Source: Komagataeibacter sp. FNDCR2
Lineage (GTDB): Bacteria; Pseudomonadota; Alphaproteobacteria; Acetobacterales; Acetobacteraceae
NCBI RefSeq assembly: GCF_021295395.1
Contig: NZ_JAIWOU010000001.1
Coordinates: 2,927,001-2,991,000, forward strand
Length of the DNA stretch: 64,000 nt
Direction of reading: 5' to 3'
Positions within the stretch are counted from its first letter, which is position 1, and each line of letters starts with the position of its first letter. The notes beneath the pieces were generated by a model. The model searched no databases. It saw only the letters and a program-made list of their open reading frames with translations, and was not told the origin of the DNA. A program made the translations under genes and the position numbers. This document shows positions 8,361 through 16,168 of the stretch, piece after piece.

Positions 8361-9959
8361 ATGCGCCGGGACTTCATCATCGGAATTGACTGCGGGTCGA
8401 CAGCCACCAAGGCAGTCATTTTTTCACCAACCGGTCAGATCGTGGGTACGGGGCGCAGGCGACTGGCCCGGCACATGGACCGGCCCCACTATGTCGAGCG
8501 CGATATGGGCGAAGCATGGCTGGGCGTGGCCCAGACCATACGCATGGCCCTGGCGGATGCCGGCCTGTCCGGGCAGGCCATCGCGGCCGTGGGGATCACG
8601 GCCCATGGGGACGGGCTGTTCATGCTCGACCGCATGGGCAATCCGCTCGGGCGCGGGATCATGTCACTCGACAGCCGTGCGACCGCGCTGCATGAAAGCT
8701 GGCGACAGCGCGGCGTGCTGGACCAGCTCGTGCCGGTTGCGGGGCAACGGCCCTATGTCTATTCGGCCAGTACGTTACTGGCGTGGATACGCGATCATGA
8801 GCCGGAGCGTTATCATGCCATCGGCTCCATCCTGTTCGCCAAGGACTGGATCAGGCTCTGCCTGACGGGTGAAGTCGCAACCGACATGACCGAGGCCAGC
8901 ACCGCCTTCACCGATCTGCATACACAGCAGTATAGCAGGGAAATACTCGATATCCTGGGTCTTGGGGCGATACATGCCTGCCTGCCGCCCATGCTGGAAT
9001 CCTGCACGCGCGCGGGGGGCGTGACCCCGGCGGCCGCGGCGGCGACCGGCCTGCTTGCCGGCACCCCGGTGGCGGCCGGGCTGCATGACGTCACCGCCGC
9101 CGCCGTGGGCATGGGCCATACGTGCCCCGGTGACATGTCGCTTACCGCCGGGACTTTTTCCATCAACGAGGTTTTCCGCGATCATCCCGTAACGGGCGAT
9201 GGCTGGTCCTGCCGCGCGGGGTACCGCCGGGGGTTGTGGAACTGCATGGCGATCTCGCCCGCATCCTCCAGCAATCTGGAATGGATGGCGAAACTGCTGC
9301 TGCCCCATGACGGGGAGGCGACCGGCCTGCTGATGCGTGAAGTGGAAGCGCGTCTGGCCACCGCGCGAGAGGCGCGCACCGTGCCGCTTTTCCACCCCTT
9401 CCTGTTCGGTTCCCCCTATGCCGCGCCCGCCAGCGCGTCCTTTTTTGGCGTGCAGTCATGGCATGACCGCACGGACCTGTTCCAGGCCATGGTGGAGGGC
9501 ATGGTTTTCAACCACCGCATGCATGTCACCGCCCTGCGCCAGACCGGGGCCGTGGCGCGGCTGGGTGTGTCGGGTGGGGGAAGCGGCCAGCCCGCCATCG
9601 CCCAACTTTTTGCCGATGTGCTTGACATGCCGGTGGATATTTCCGGTGTGCGGGAAGCGGGTGCGCTGGGTGCCGCGCTGACGGCGGCGGTTGCGGTCGG
9701 TCTGTATCCCGATCTGGAACATGCGGTGGATGGGCTTGACGTCTCATGCACCACCTACCGCCCCGATGCGGCGCGCGTGGCGGTTTATGACAGCCTGTAC
9801 CACCGCTACGTTGCCCTGACGCGGGCCATGCGTCCGTTCTGGCAGTCCCTGTACGATATGACGCCCCAGCCGACGGACCAGCCGCCACAGCCCGCCATCC
9901 ATCCCGCCATTCCCCTGCACCTGTCGGGTGCGACCGTAATGGGAAGAATGCCCTCATGA
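8361..9959 (+). CDS. eryA: FGGY-family kinase, probable erythritol kinase
   Basis: 532 residues, normal for the FGGY family. The N-terminus G-I-D-C-G-S-T-A-T-K-A-V is the phosphate-binding loop of the first actin-like domain. G-V-S-G-G-G-S-G-Q-P-A-I-A-Q near residues 396-409 is the C-terminal FGGY signature. Context decides the substrate: the next gene is a GlpD-like dehydrogenase joined by ATGA overlap, followed by TpiA2- and RpiB-like isomerases, the set used in Brucella and rhizobia for erythritol via L-erythritol 4-phosphate. L-xylulose or another polyol kinase remains possible. The Pro/Gln-rich C-terminal tail (about residues 495-532) is an extra compared with typical members. Confidence 0.7.
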   Translation: MRRDFIIGIDCGSTATKAVIFSPTGQIVGTGRRRLARHMDRPHYVERDMGEAWLGVAQTIRMALADAGLSGQAIAAVGITAHGDGLFMLDRMGNPLGRGIMSLDSRATALHESWRQRGVLDQLVPVAGQRPYVYSASTLLAWIRDHEPERYHAIGSILFAKDWIRLCLTGEVATDMTEASTAFTDLHTQQYSREILDILGLGAIHACLPPMLESCTRAGGVTPAAAAATGLLAGTPVAAGLHDVTAAAVGMGHTCPGDMSLTAGTFSINEVFRDHPVTGDGWSCRAGYRRGLWNCMAISPASSSNLEWMAKLLLPHDGEATGLLMREVEARLATAREARTVPLFHPFLFGSPYAAPASASFFGVQSWHDRTDLFQAMVEGMVFNHRMHVTALRQTGAVARLGVSGGGSGQPAIAQLFADVLDMPVDISGVREAGALGAALTAAVAVGLYPDLEHAVDGLDVSCTTYRPDAARVAVYDSLYHRYVALTRAMRPFWQSLYDMTPQPTDQPPQPAIHPAIPLHLSGATVMGRMPS

Positions 9960-11668
9960 ATACCTGTATGCCGCCGGATCAGGCGCGAACGGAATTTGAT
10001 GTCATCATCATAGGCGCGGGAATCAACGGCGTCGGGCTGATGCGTGAACTGGCCCTACAGAACGTGCGGGTGCTGGTGGTGGACCGGGCGGATATCTGTT
10101 CGGGGGCGTCCTGCGCGCCATCGCGCCTGATCCATGGTGGCATCAAATATCTTGAAACGGGCGAATTCCGCCTGGTCGCGCAATCCACGCTGGAGCGTAA
10201 TCTGCTGCTGCGCAACGCCGCGCATATGGTGCATCCGCTGCCCACTACCGTGCCCGTTTCTTCATGGTTCGGGGGGATCGTGCCTTCCATCCGGCGGTTC
10301 ATGGGGCTGGGCGGCAAAATGGCTGACCGGGGCACCGTGGTGACGGAACTGGGAATGCTGATTTATGATTTCCTTGGCCGCCATAACCGGGTCATGCCGC
10401 GTCACCGCTTCTTCCCGCGCCGCCAGAGCCGGGCGCGCTGGCCGCATATGGCCAGCTCCGTCATGGCGACGGGTATGTATTACGACGCCGCGATAACCCA
10501 GCCCGAACGGCTGGGTTACGAGTGCGTGCGTGACGCCCTGATGACAGAGAGCGGATGCGTGATCGCGACCTATACACGCATCGAAGCCTTCCATGACGGC
10601 ACGCTGACCCTGCGGGATCGCCTGTCCGGTCGGTCGTGGCAGGCGCGGGCGCCGGTCATGGTCAATGCGGGCGGGGCGTGGATTGACCAGATCAATGCCA
10701 TACTGGGGCTGCGGACCCGCTATATCGACGGCACGAAGGGATCGCACCTGCTGTTGCGCCATGACGCGCTGCTGCGCGAACTGGATGGGCATATGGTCTA
10801 TTTCGGTACGCCGGATGGGCGCATCTGCCTTGCCTATCCATTTCTTGGGCACGTACTTGTCGGTTCCACCGATATACGGCAGGGCGACCCGGATACCGCC
10901 CTGTGCACCGATGAGGAGCAGGCCTACATGCTCGACATGCTGGGCGCCCTGTTTCCCGGGTTCAGGTTCAGCGCGGACGATGTGATCTACCGCTATTGCG
11001 GCGTGCGCCCGCTCCCCGCCTCCGGCGCATCCGATCCCGGTGCGATCAGTCGCGACCATATCGTGCATGAGGACAGGCTGGGCCCGGCCGCCCTTTTCTC
11101 GCTCGTGGGCGGGAAATGGACCACCTTTCGCGGCCTGGCGGAAGAGGTGGCCGATACCATCCTGCCGCGCCTGGGCAGGGCGCGACAGGTCTCGACCCGC
11201 CGGTTGCCTATTGGCGGGGGCAGGAATTTCCCCCCACCCGCCCGGCAGGCCATCTATACTGAAGGGATTGCCGAAGCATACGGCATCCCCCCCGAACGGG
11301 CGCGGACACTGTTTGCCCGCTATGGAACGCTGGCGCAGGACATTGCGCGGTTCTGCGCCCATGTATCCGACATGCCCCTGCGCAGCCTGCCCACCTACAC
11401 CCGGCGCGAGATCGCATTCATCGCGCGGTATGAACAGGTTCGCCATGCGGCGGATATTCTCTACCGGCGCACGACCATCGCCCTGTCCGGCGCGTTAACG
11501 CCCGATGTCGCGCGTGAAGTGGCGGAAGTGGCGGGTGACACCCTGGGGTGGGACGCGGATGAAATCCAGCGTCAGGCGCGTGATGCCTGGCAACAGGCTG
11601 AAACATGCCACCATATGGCCGCCCACCCCGTGCCGGAAACCGCGCGGCCTGAAGCGATTGGAGCCTGA
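9956..11668 (+). CDS. eryB: GlpD-like FAD dehydrogenase, probable erythritol-phosphate dehydrogenase
   Basis: 570 residues. The FAD-binding dinucleotide fold is near the N-terminus (I-I-I-G-A-G-I-N-G-V-G), followed by S-G-A-S-C-A-P-S-R-L-I-H-G-G-I-K-Y-L-E, the GlpD signature. A DAO domain and a GlpD-type C-terminal region (L-V-G-G-K-W-T-T-F-R) follow. In the ery pathway EryB oxidises L-erythritol 4-phosphate to L-3-tetrulose 4-phosphate and passes electrons to quinone. Its ATG overlaps the kinase stop (ATGA at 9956-9959). A plain glycerol-3-phosphate dehydrogenase cannot be excluded from sequence alone, but the neighbours favour EryB. Confidence 0.75.
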   Translation: MNTCMPPDQARTEFDVIIIGAGINGVGLMRELALQNVRVLVVDRADICSGASCAPSRLIHGGIKYLETGEFRLVAQSTLERNLLLRNAAHMVHPLPTTVPVSSWFGGIVPSIRRFMGLGGKMADRGTVVTELGMLIYDFLGRHNRVMPRHRFFPRRQSRARWPHMASSVMATGMYYDAAITQPERLGYECVRDALMTESGCVIATYTRIEAFHDGTLTLRDRLSGRSWQARAPVMVNAGGAWIDQINAILGLRTRYIDGTKGSHLLLRHDALLRELDGHMVYFGTPDGRICLAYPFLGHVLVGSTDIRQGDPDTALCTDEEQAYMLDMLGALFPGFRFSADDVIYRYCGVRPLPASGASDPGAISRDHIVHEDRLGPAALFSLVGGKWTTFRGLAEEVADTILPRLGRARQVSTRRLPIGGGRNFPPPARQAIYTEGIAEAYGIPPERARTLFARYGTLAQDIARFCAHVSDMPLRSLPTYTRREIAFIARYEQVRHAADILYRRTTIALSGALTPDVAREVAEVAGDTLGWDADEIQRQARDAWQQAETCHHMAAHPVPETARPEAIGA

Positions 11669-11671
11669 GCC

Positions 11672-12670
11672 ATGAACCGGTATGAACAGAAGATCGCCCG
11701 CATGGTCGCGGGAACCGATACGCCCGCCGATTTCATCCTGGCCGATGCGAAGGATGCGGACATGGCGGCCGGCATCAGCGCCATGGGCTCCAGCCGCGGT
11801 GTGGTAACGTCCTCCGCCTACCGTCCGCGCGGGGCGTATCTGAATGATATACGCGCCATGCTGGAGCAGGATATTGTCGATATCATGCTGGTTTCCGCCT
11901 CCAACCTGGAAATATTGACCAGGGAGGGCGCTTTTGAGGGCAGCCGCGTGCAGCCCGCCATCCGCGCCAACGACACCAGCGAATTATGGCGTGGCCGGGC
12001 CAGCCCCTATACGACCCAGAAATCGGTTCCGTTCCGTTCCGCCGCCCTGTCCGGGGCGCAGGCCCGGCTTGGCCTGTATTCCCTGACCTTCAATGGCGAC
12101 GCCGCGCAGGACGCCCATGCGCTGGAATGTTTCCGCAACTTTCGGGAGGAGGCGCACGAGCATGGGTTTTCCTATTTTCTGGAAGTATTCAACCCTAACG
12201 AGGGGCGGATTGCGCCACAGGATCATGGCGTGTTCCTCAATGACATGATTGTACGCACCCTTGCCGGGTTACGGCAGGCGGAACGTCCGGTTTTTCTCAA
12301 AATCCCCTATAACGGTACAGCGGCGCTGACGGAACTCTGCGCCTTTGACCCACGCATGGTCGTGGGGATCATGGGTGGGGGAAGCGGGACGACACGCGAC
12401 TGTCTGGAACTGCTGTATCAGGCGCAGGGCTGTGGCGCGCGGGCCGCGCTGTTTGGCCGCAAGATCCTTGACGCCGATGATCCGCTGCTGCTGGTTCAGG
12501 CCATGCGTCACGTTACGGATGGCGATCTCCTGCCCGATGAGGCAACGTGCCTTTACCACGAGACCCTGGCCGGAAAGGGCCGCCGCGCGACCCGCCCGCT
12601 GGGTGCGGACCGCCGCGTTACGGAAGCCTGCCTGCTCGATGGCCCGGTGCGCGCGGAGGTGGCGGGATAG
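11672..12670 (+). CDS. Aldolase-like TIM-barrel protein in the tetritol operon
   Basis: 332 residues. Hydrophobic strands alternate with helices as in a beta/alpha barrel. F-L-K-I-P-Y-N-G puts Lys210 where DeoC/FbaB/LacD-type class I aldolases often carry the Schiff-base lysine in a K-V/I-P-Y context. G-I-M-G-G-G-S-G-T-T (233-242) and F-G-R-K-I-L (261-266) resemble late phosphate-binding strands. It starts 3 bp after eryB with GGAG upstream. In Brucella this pathway needs EryC, a racemase of the xylose-isomerase superfamily; no such protein is encoded here, so this barrel protein may replace it or cleave the tetrulose phosphate. I do not recognise a named family with certainty. Confidence 0.6.
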   Translation: MNRYEQKIARMVAGTDTPADFILADAKDADMAAGISAMGSSRGVVTSSAYRPRGAYLNDIRAMLEQDIVDIMLVSASNLEILTREGAFEGSRVQPAIRANDTSELWRGRASPYTTQKSVPFRSAALSGAQARLGLYSLTFNGDAAQDAHALECFRNFREEAHEHGFSYFLEVFNPNEGRIAPQDHGVFLNDMIVRTLAGLRQAERPVFLKIPYNGTAALTELCAFDPRMVVGIMGGGSGTTRDCLELLYQAQGCGARAALFGRKILDADDPLLLVQAMRHVTDGDLLPDEATCLYHETLAGKGRRATRPLGADRRVTEACLLDGPVRAEVAG

Positions 12671-12712
12671 TCACCCTGAACGGTTATCCGAAACTGGATG
12701 ACTAATAAAAAA

Positions 12713-12794
12713 CAATAAAAGTTTTTGGGTGCCGCCTTTTTTCAAAAAGGCGGCGTCCCCTGAAGCGTTCTGAAAGAAGCTTCACCAGCACTTC
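12713..12794. repeat. Short hairpin element, longer copy
   Basis: The left end CAATAAAAGTTTTTGG is identical to 7217-7232. Inside is a GC-rich hairpin, GCCGCCTTTTT (12731-12741) with AAAAAGGCGGC (12744-12754), and a second GAAGC/GCTTC hairpin. The right end TTCACCA at 12781 matches the other copy. It lies 43 bp past a stop codon and could end transcription of the first operon. Confidence 0.6.
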
Positions 12795-13009
12795 GTTGCG
12801 GGCATACCCGCGCGCAGTGCCGCGGACATCGCAAAGGCGGAAGAGACCGGATGGGCGCTGGTCTTATGGTGATGATAGAAATAATCAGATATGAATACAT
12901 AAAGGCTGCAATTATTTTGCCTGTAATTTACTTGGTGAGAGCTTTTCCCGGCGGATCATGGGAACGTGATGGATCACCCGCATATGCGCAGGCAACGATA
13001 ACCCTTGTA

Positions 13010-13025
13010 GTGAGATATATCACAC
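13010..13025. promoter_or_regulatory. Near-palindromic operator candidate before the isomerase operon
   Basis: GTGAGATATATCACAC is symmetric except for one position pair. It shares a GTGAKATATAT core with the sequence at 8283-8293 in the kinase promoter region. It lies 46 bp before the isomerase start, suitable for repression by one of the two DeoR proteins. Confidence 0.4.
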
Positions 13026-13070
13026 ATGGAGCGTTACATATGAACGTTCCAGTCAGTGTGGAGATATCTG

Positions 13071-13835
13071 ATGCACCCTGTGCCTGTATGGGTCGGCACA
13101 AGCTGGAAAATGAACAAGGGACCAGCCGCCGCGATTGAAACGGCGCGCGCGCTGGCCGCCTTCACCCCGCCCGCGGGTGTGCAGCCGTTTGTGGTTCCGC
13201 CTTTTACATCGCTCAGGGATGTCTGCGCCATCCTGCACGACACCCCCGTGCTGACCGGCGCGCAGAACACGCACTGGGAGGACGCCGGGGCCTGGACGGG
13301 CGAGATTTCCCCCGCGATGGTGGCGGAATGCGGCGCGGATCTGGTGGAAATAGGCCATTCCGAACGCCGCGCCCATTTTGGTGAGACGGACTGGACCGTC
13401 AACCTGAAGGTCCATGCGGTGCTGCGCCATGGCATGCGGCCACTGGTCTGTATTGGCGATAGCGCGCAGGAACATGATTTTGGCGTAACGCGTGAGGTTC
13501 TCGCCCGCCAGATCATGATCGCGCTGCACGGTGTCTCGCCCCGCAAGATGGCGCGGGTGCTGGTGGCGTATGAACCCGTATGGGCGATTGGCGTGAACGG
13601 ACGGGCGGCGGAGGCAGGCTTCGTGGCTGAAACCCATGCCCATCTGCGCGCGGTGCTGGTACGGATCGCGGGGGAGGAAGCGGGTAGGTGCGTGCCGCTT
13701 CTGTACGGGGGCAGTGTCACGCGCGAAAACGCCCGCGCCTATACGCGGCTTGACAATATAGACGGGGTCTTTGTCGGGCGCGCCGCGTGGAATGTTACCG
13801 ACTTTGTGCAACTCATCAGGAGCGTGGCGCCATGA
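13071..13835 (+). CDS. eryH: Triosephosphate-isomerase-like tetrulose-phosphate isomerase
   Basis: 254 residues, full TIM length. Catalytic elements are intact: G-T-S-W-K-M-N near residue 8-14 (Asn, Lys), G-H-S-E-R-R (His), A-Y-E-P-V-W-A-I-G (Glu) and Y-G-G-S-V for phosphate. The G-T-S-W start differs from the usual G-N-W of housekeeping enzymes and is common in TpiA2-type paralogues. TpiA2/EryH isomerises D-3-tetrulose 4-phosphate in erythritol catabolism, and the DeoR and RpiB neighbours support this. ATG 13071 has GGAG 7 bp upstream; the frame is also open from GTG 13056. It is followed by the regulator with a 4-bp overlap. Confidence 0.75.
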   Translation: MHPVPVWVGTSWKMNKGPAAAIETARALAAFTPPAGVQPFVVPPFTSLRDVCAILHDTPVLTGAQNTHWEDAGAWTGEISPAMVAECGADLVEIGHSERRAHFGETDWTVNLKVHAVLRHGMRPLVCIGDSAQEHDFGVTREVLARQIMIALHGVSPRKMARVLVAYEPVWAIGVNGRAAEAGFVAETHAHLRAVLVRIAGEEAGRCVPLLYGGSVTRENARAYTRLDNIDGVFVGRAAWNVTDFVQLIRSVAP

Positions 13836-14650
13836 ACATGACGCATCTGGCTGAATCCCGCACCGTTGCCGCCCGCAGGCGCGCCATTGTCGATTACGTC
13901 ATCACGCGCGGCAATGTGGAGATTGATGAACTGGTCCACCGCTTTGAAACAAGCCGCATGACCATACATCGCGACCTGCACGCCCTGTCCGGGCAGGGGC
14001 TGGTGCGCAAGGTGCATGGCGGCGTGACGACCCTGCCCAACGGTATTGTCGAAAGCAGCATGCTTTACCGCCTGCGCCGCGCGGTCCGTGAAAAGAAGGC
14101 CATCGCGGCGCTGGCGGCGGGCATGATCGCATCGGGTGACGTGATCGCGCTGGATGATTCGACAACCGCGCGTTTCCTGTCGGACCATCTGGCCGGGATC
14201 GGCGCGCTGACGGTGCTGACCAACAGCCTTGGCATCGCCACCACGCTGGCGGGGGCGCCGGATATCAGGCTGCTGGCGCTTGGCGGGTGTTACCATCCCA
14301 CTTTCGATGCGTTTTTCGGGCTGTTATGCGAACAGGCCATTGGCGCGTTGCGGGTGAACACGCTGTTCATGTCGGTTTCCGCCATTCATGGGCTGGGCGC
14401 CTATCATCAGGAACAGGACATCGTAAAGGTCAAGCACGCGCTCATGCGCGCGGCGGACAGGCGCGTACTGCTGGCCGACAGCACCAAGTTCGGCGTGACC
14501 GCGCTGAACCGCCTGGCCGACCTTGGGGAATTCGATGTGCTGATAACCGACGATGGCCTGCCCCCGGATATACGCGACCACCTGCATGATCGCGGCATCA
14601 AGGTGCGTATGGCCCGCTCAAGCGCACCCGATACACTCAGGACGGCATGA
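13832..14650 (+). CDS. DeoR/GlpR-family transcriptional regulator, second of two
   Basis: About 272 residues from ATG 13832 ([10 protein letters not shown]), which overlaps the isomerase stop. The winged HTH has [10 protein letters not shown] then [10 protein letters not shown], and the sensor domain has D-D-S-T-T-A-R, L-T-N-S-L-G and L-L-A-D-S-T-K-F. It closely resembles the divergent regulator at 7303-8136, so the two are paralogues. Being inside the isomerase operon it probably regulates it, perhaps jointly with the first protein. A split of duties, one for erythritol and one for erythrulose, is possible but only a guess. Confidence 0.85.
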   Translation: MNMTHLAESRTVAARRRAIVDYVITRGNVEIDELVHRFETSRMTIHRDLHALSGQGLVRKVHGGVTTLPNGIVESSMLYRLRRAVREKKAIAALAAGMIASGDVIALDDSTTARFLSDHLAGIGALTVLTNSLGIATTLAGAPDIRLLALGGCYHPTFDAFFGLLCEQAIGALRVNTLFMSVSAIHGLGAYHQEQDIVKVKHALMRAADRRVLLADSTKFGVTALNRLADLGEFDVLITDDGLPPDIRDHLHDRGIKVRMARSSAPDTLRTA

Positions 14651-14684
14651 AACCACGATAGATCTCTCAATATGGAGAAGAACC

Positions 14685-15167
14685 ATGCGTATAGCCATTG
14701 GCGGCGATAGTGCCGGTAAGGGACTGGCCGGTATTCTCGTGCAGCATCTGATAGACCGGGGGGAGCATGACGTACTCGACATGTCCGCCCAGCAGGCGGG
14801 CAGTACGGAACCCTATGCCACGCTGAGTGAGCGGGTGGGTCTCGCCATCCTGTCTGGTGAGTTCGATCGCGGCATCCTGTGCTGTGGCACCGGCATCGGG
14901 GTGTGCATCGCGGCCAACAAGATACCGGCCATCCGCGCCGCCCTGACACACGATACCTATTCCGCCACGCGGGCCGCCCTGTCCAACAACGCGCATATCA
15001 TCACCATGGGGTCGCGGGTGATCGGTGTGGAGGTCGCCAAAGGCATTGTCGATGCCTGGCTGGCCAATGCATTCGACCCGCAGGGAGCATCGGCGCGCAA
15101 TGTCGCGGCGATCGACGCGCTGGGCCTGAAATACGCCAGCCATGTCCCCGCCACCACGGAATGCTGA
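14685..15167 (+). CDS. eryI: RpiB-type isomerase, probable erythrose-4-phosphate isomerase
   Basis: 160 residues, typical of ribose-5-phosphate isomerase [12 protein letters not shown] begins the Rossmann-like fold, and I-L-C-C-G-T-G-I-G contains the catalytic cysteine. [10 protein letters not shown] and [12 protein letters not shown] complete the active site. In the ery pathway the RpiB homologue EryI interconverts D-erythrulose 4-phosphate and D-erythrose 4-phosphate, delivering carbon to the pentose phosphate pathway. GGAGAAG precedes the ATG. A true RpiB role in ribose use is the alternative, since the ABC importer downstream is ribose-type. Confidence 0.75.
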   Translation: MRIAIGGDSAGKGLAGILVQHLIDRGEHDVLDMSAQQAGSTEPYATLSERVGLAILSGEFDRGILCCGTGIGVCIAANKIPAIRAALTHDTYSATRAALSNNAHIITMGSRVIGVEVAKGIVDAWLANAFDPQGASARNVAAIDALGLKYASHVPATTEC

Positions 15168-15219
15168 ACATGGCCTGAAGCCCCCGGTGGAATGCCGGTA
15201 ACGGGAAAGAATAATAAAA

Positions 15220-16140
15220 ATGAAAATCGCTTTTCTGCTTTCCGCGCTGCTTGCATGCGCGCCATTGGCCGCCCGGGCGGCTGATACCGGCGCGCCCCTG
15301 CGCTTCGTGCTGATCCCCAAAACGGTTCATCCGTGGTTTGACAAGGTCAATACCGGCGCGCACGCGGCGGCCGACCTGCTGGGCAGGCTGACGGGCCGCA
15401 GGATCGAGATCGAATACCGCGCCCCGCAGACGGCGGATGTCTCATCGCAAAACGACATTATCGAACGCGCCGTTGCCACGCACCCCGACGGGCTCATTCT
15501 CGACCTGCTTGATGAAAAGGGCAATCACGCCACCATGCAGGAAGCGGTGGATGAAAAAGTCCCGATGACCGTGTTCGACTCCCTGCCGCCCGAAGGCATG
15601 GATGTGACAGCCGTGGGGGCGGATTTCTGTGAACAGGGCACCATCGCGGCCCAGCGCCTTGCCGGCCTGATCGGGGGGAAGGGGGAAGTCGCGATCATGA
15701 TGGGCGTGCCGACAGCGCCCAACCACAGCCTGCGCGCCCAGTGCGAGCGCACGGCCTTCGCCCGGTATCCGGGCATTACGGTGGTGGCGACCGGCATTGA
15801 CAACGACAGTATCGAAACCGCGCAGAAACAGGCCGCCGCCATCATGCAGGCGCATCCCGACTTGGCCGGCTGGGTGGCGTGCGATGCGTCCGGCCCGGTC
15901 GGGATCGGTCAGGCCATCCGTGAAAGCGGGCGCACGGGCAAGGTGCGCGAGGTCGGTCTCGATAACCTTAACGACATGATCCAGCTCATCCATGATGGCG
16001 TGGCGGATTCCTCGGCGTCCAGCCGCCCCGAAATGCAGGGCTACTGGGCCGTGGTCGCGGCATGGCAGCGCGCGCTGGGCCAGAAAACCCCCAAGTACAT
16101 CGATACGGGCATAGATGTGCTGACCAGTAAAAACATCTGA
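15220..16140 (+). CDS. ABC importer periplasmic sugar-binding protein
   Basis: 306 residues with a signal peptide cleaved after A-A-R-A near residue 20. The mature protein has the ribose/galactose-binding fold: F-V-L-I-P-K-T-V-H-P-W-F then D-G-L-I-L-D-L and G-V-P-T-A-P-N-H-S at the hinge. It should deliver a sugar or polyol to the ATPase and permease encoded next. Given the tetritol enzymes, erythritol or erythrulose is the likely ligand, comparable with EryG in Brucella and rhizobia. It starts 52 bp after the isomerase, in the same operon. Confidence 0.85.
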   Translation: MKIAFLLSALLACAPLAARAADTGAPLRFVLIPKTVHPWFDKVNTGAHAAADLLGRLTGRRIEIEYRAPQTADVSSQNDIIERAVATHPDGLILDLLDEKGNHATMQEAVDEKVPMTVFDSLPPEGMDVTAVGADFCEQGTIAAQRLAGLIGGKGEVAIMMGVPTAPNHSLRAQCERTAFARYPGITVVATGIDNDSIETAQKQAAAIMQAHPDLAGWVACDASGPVGIGQAIRESGRTGKVREVGLDNLNDMIQLIHDGVADSSASSRPEMQGYWAVVAAWQRALGQKTPKYIDTGIDVLTSKNI

Positions 16141-16168
16141 ACAGGTCCGTCATTAGGGAGTGATACCC

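Larger units (their letters stand above)
12671..13070. other. Intergenic region inside the tetritol island
   Basis: This 400-bp gap splits the kinase/dehydrogenase/barrel operon from the isomerase/regulator/ABC operon. It holds the longer copy of the hairpin element (12713-12794), an AT-rich stretch (12880-12930) and a near-palindrome at 13010-13025, and so probably contains a second promoter. The 95-codon frame at 12851-13138 crosses the start of the isomerase gene and is not supported. Confidence 0.5.

Noticed and set aside
12851-13138. 95-codon frame before the EryH-like gene
   Set aside because: It runs 68 bp into the isomerase gene in another frame and covers the palindromic promoter region.
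13071-13835. Housekeeping triosephosphate isomerase of glycolysis
   Set aside because: The G-T-S-W start, the DeoR and RpiB-like neighbours and the kinase/dehydrogenase genes upstream fit a TpiA2/EryH paralogue better, although the catalytic residues are the same.
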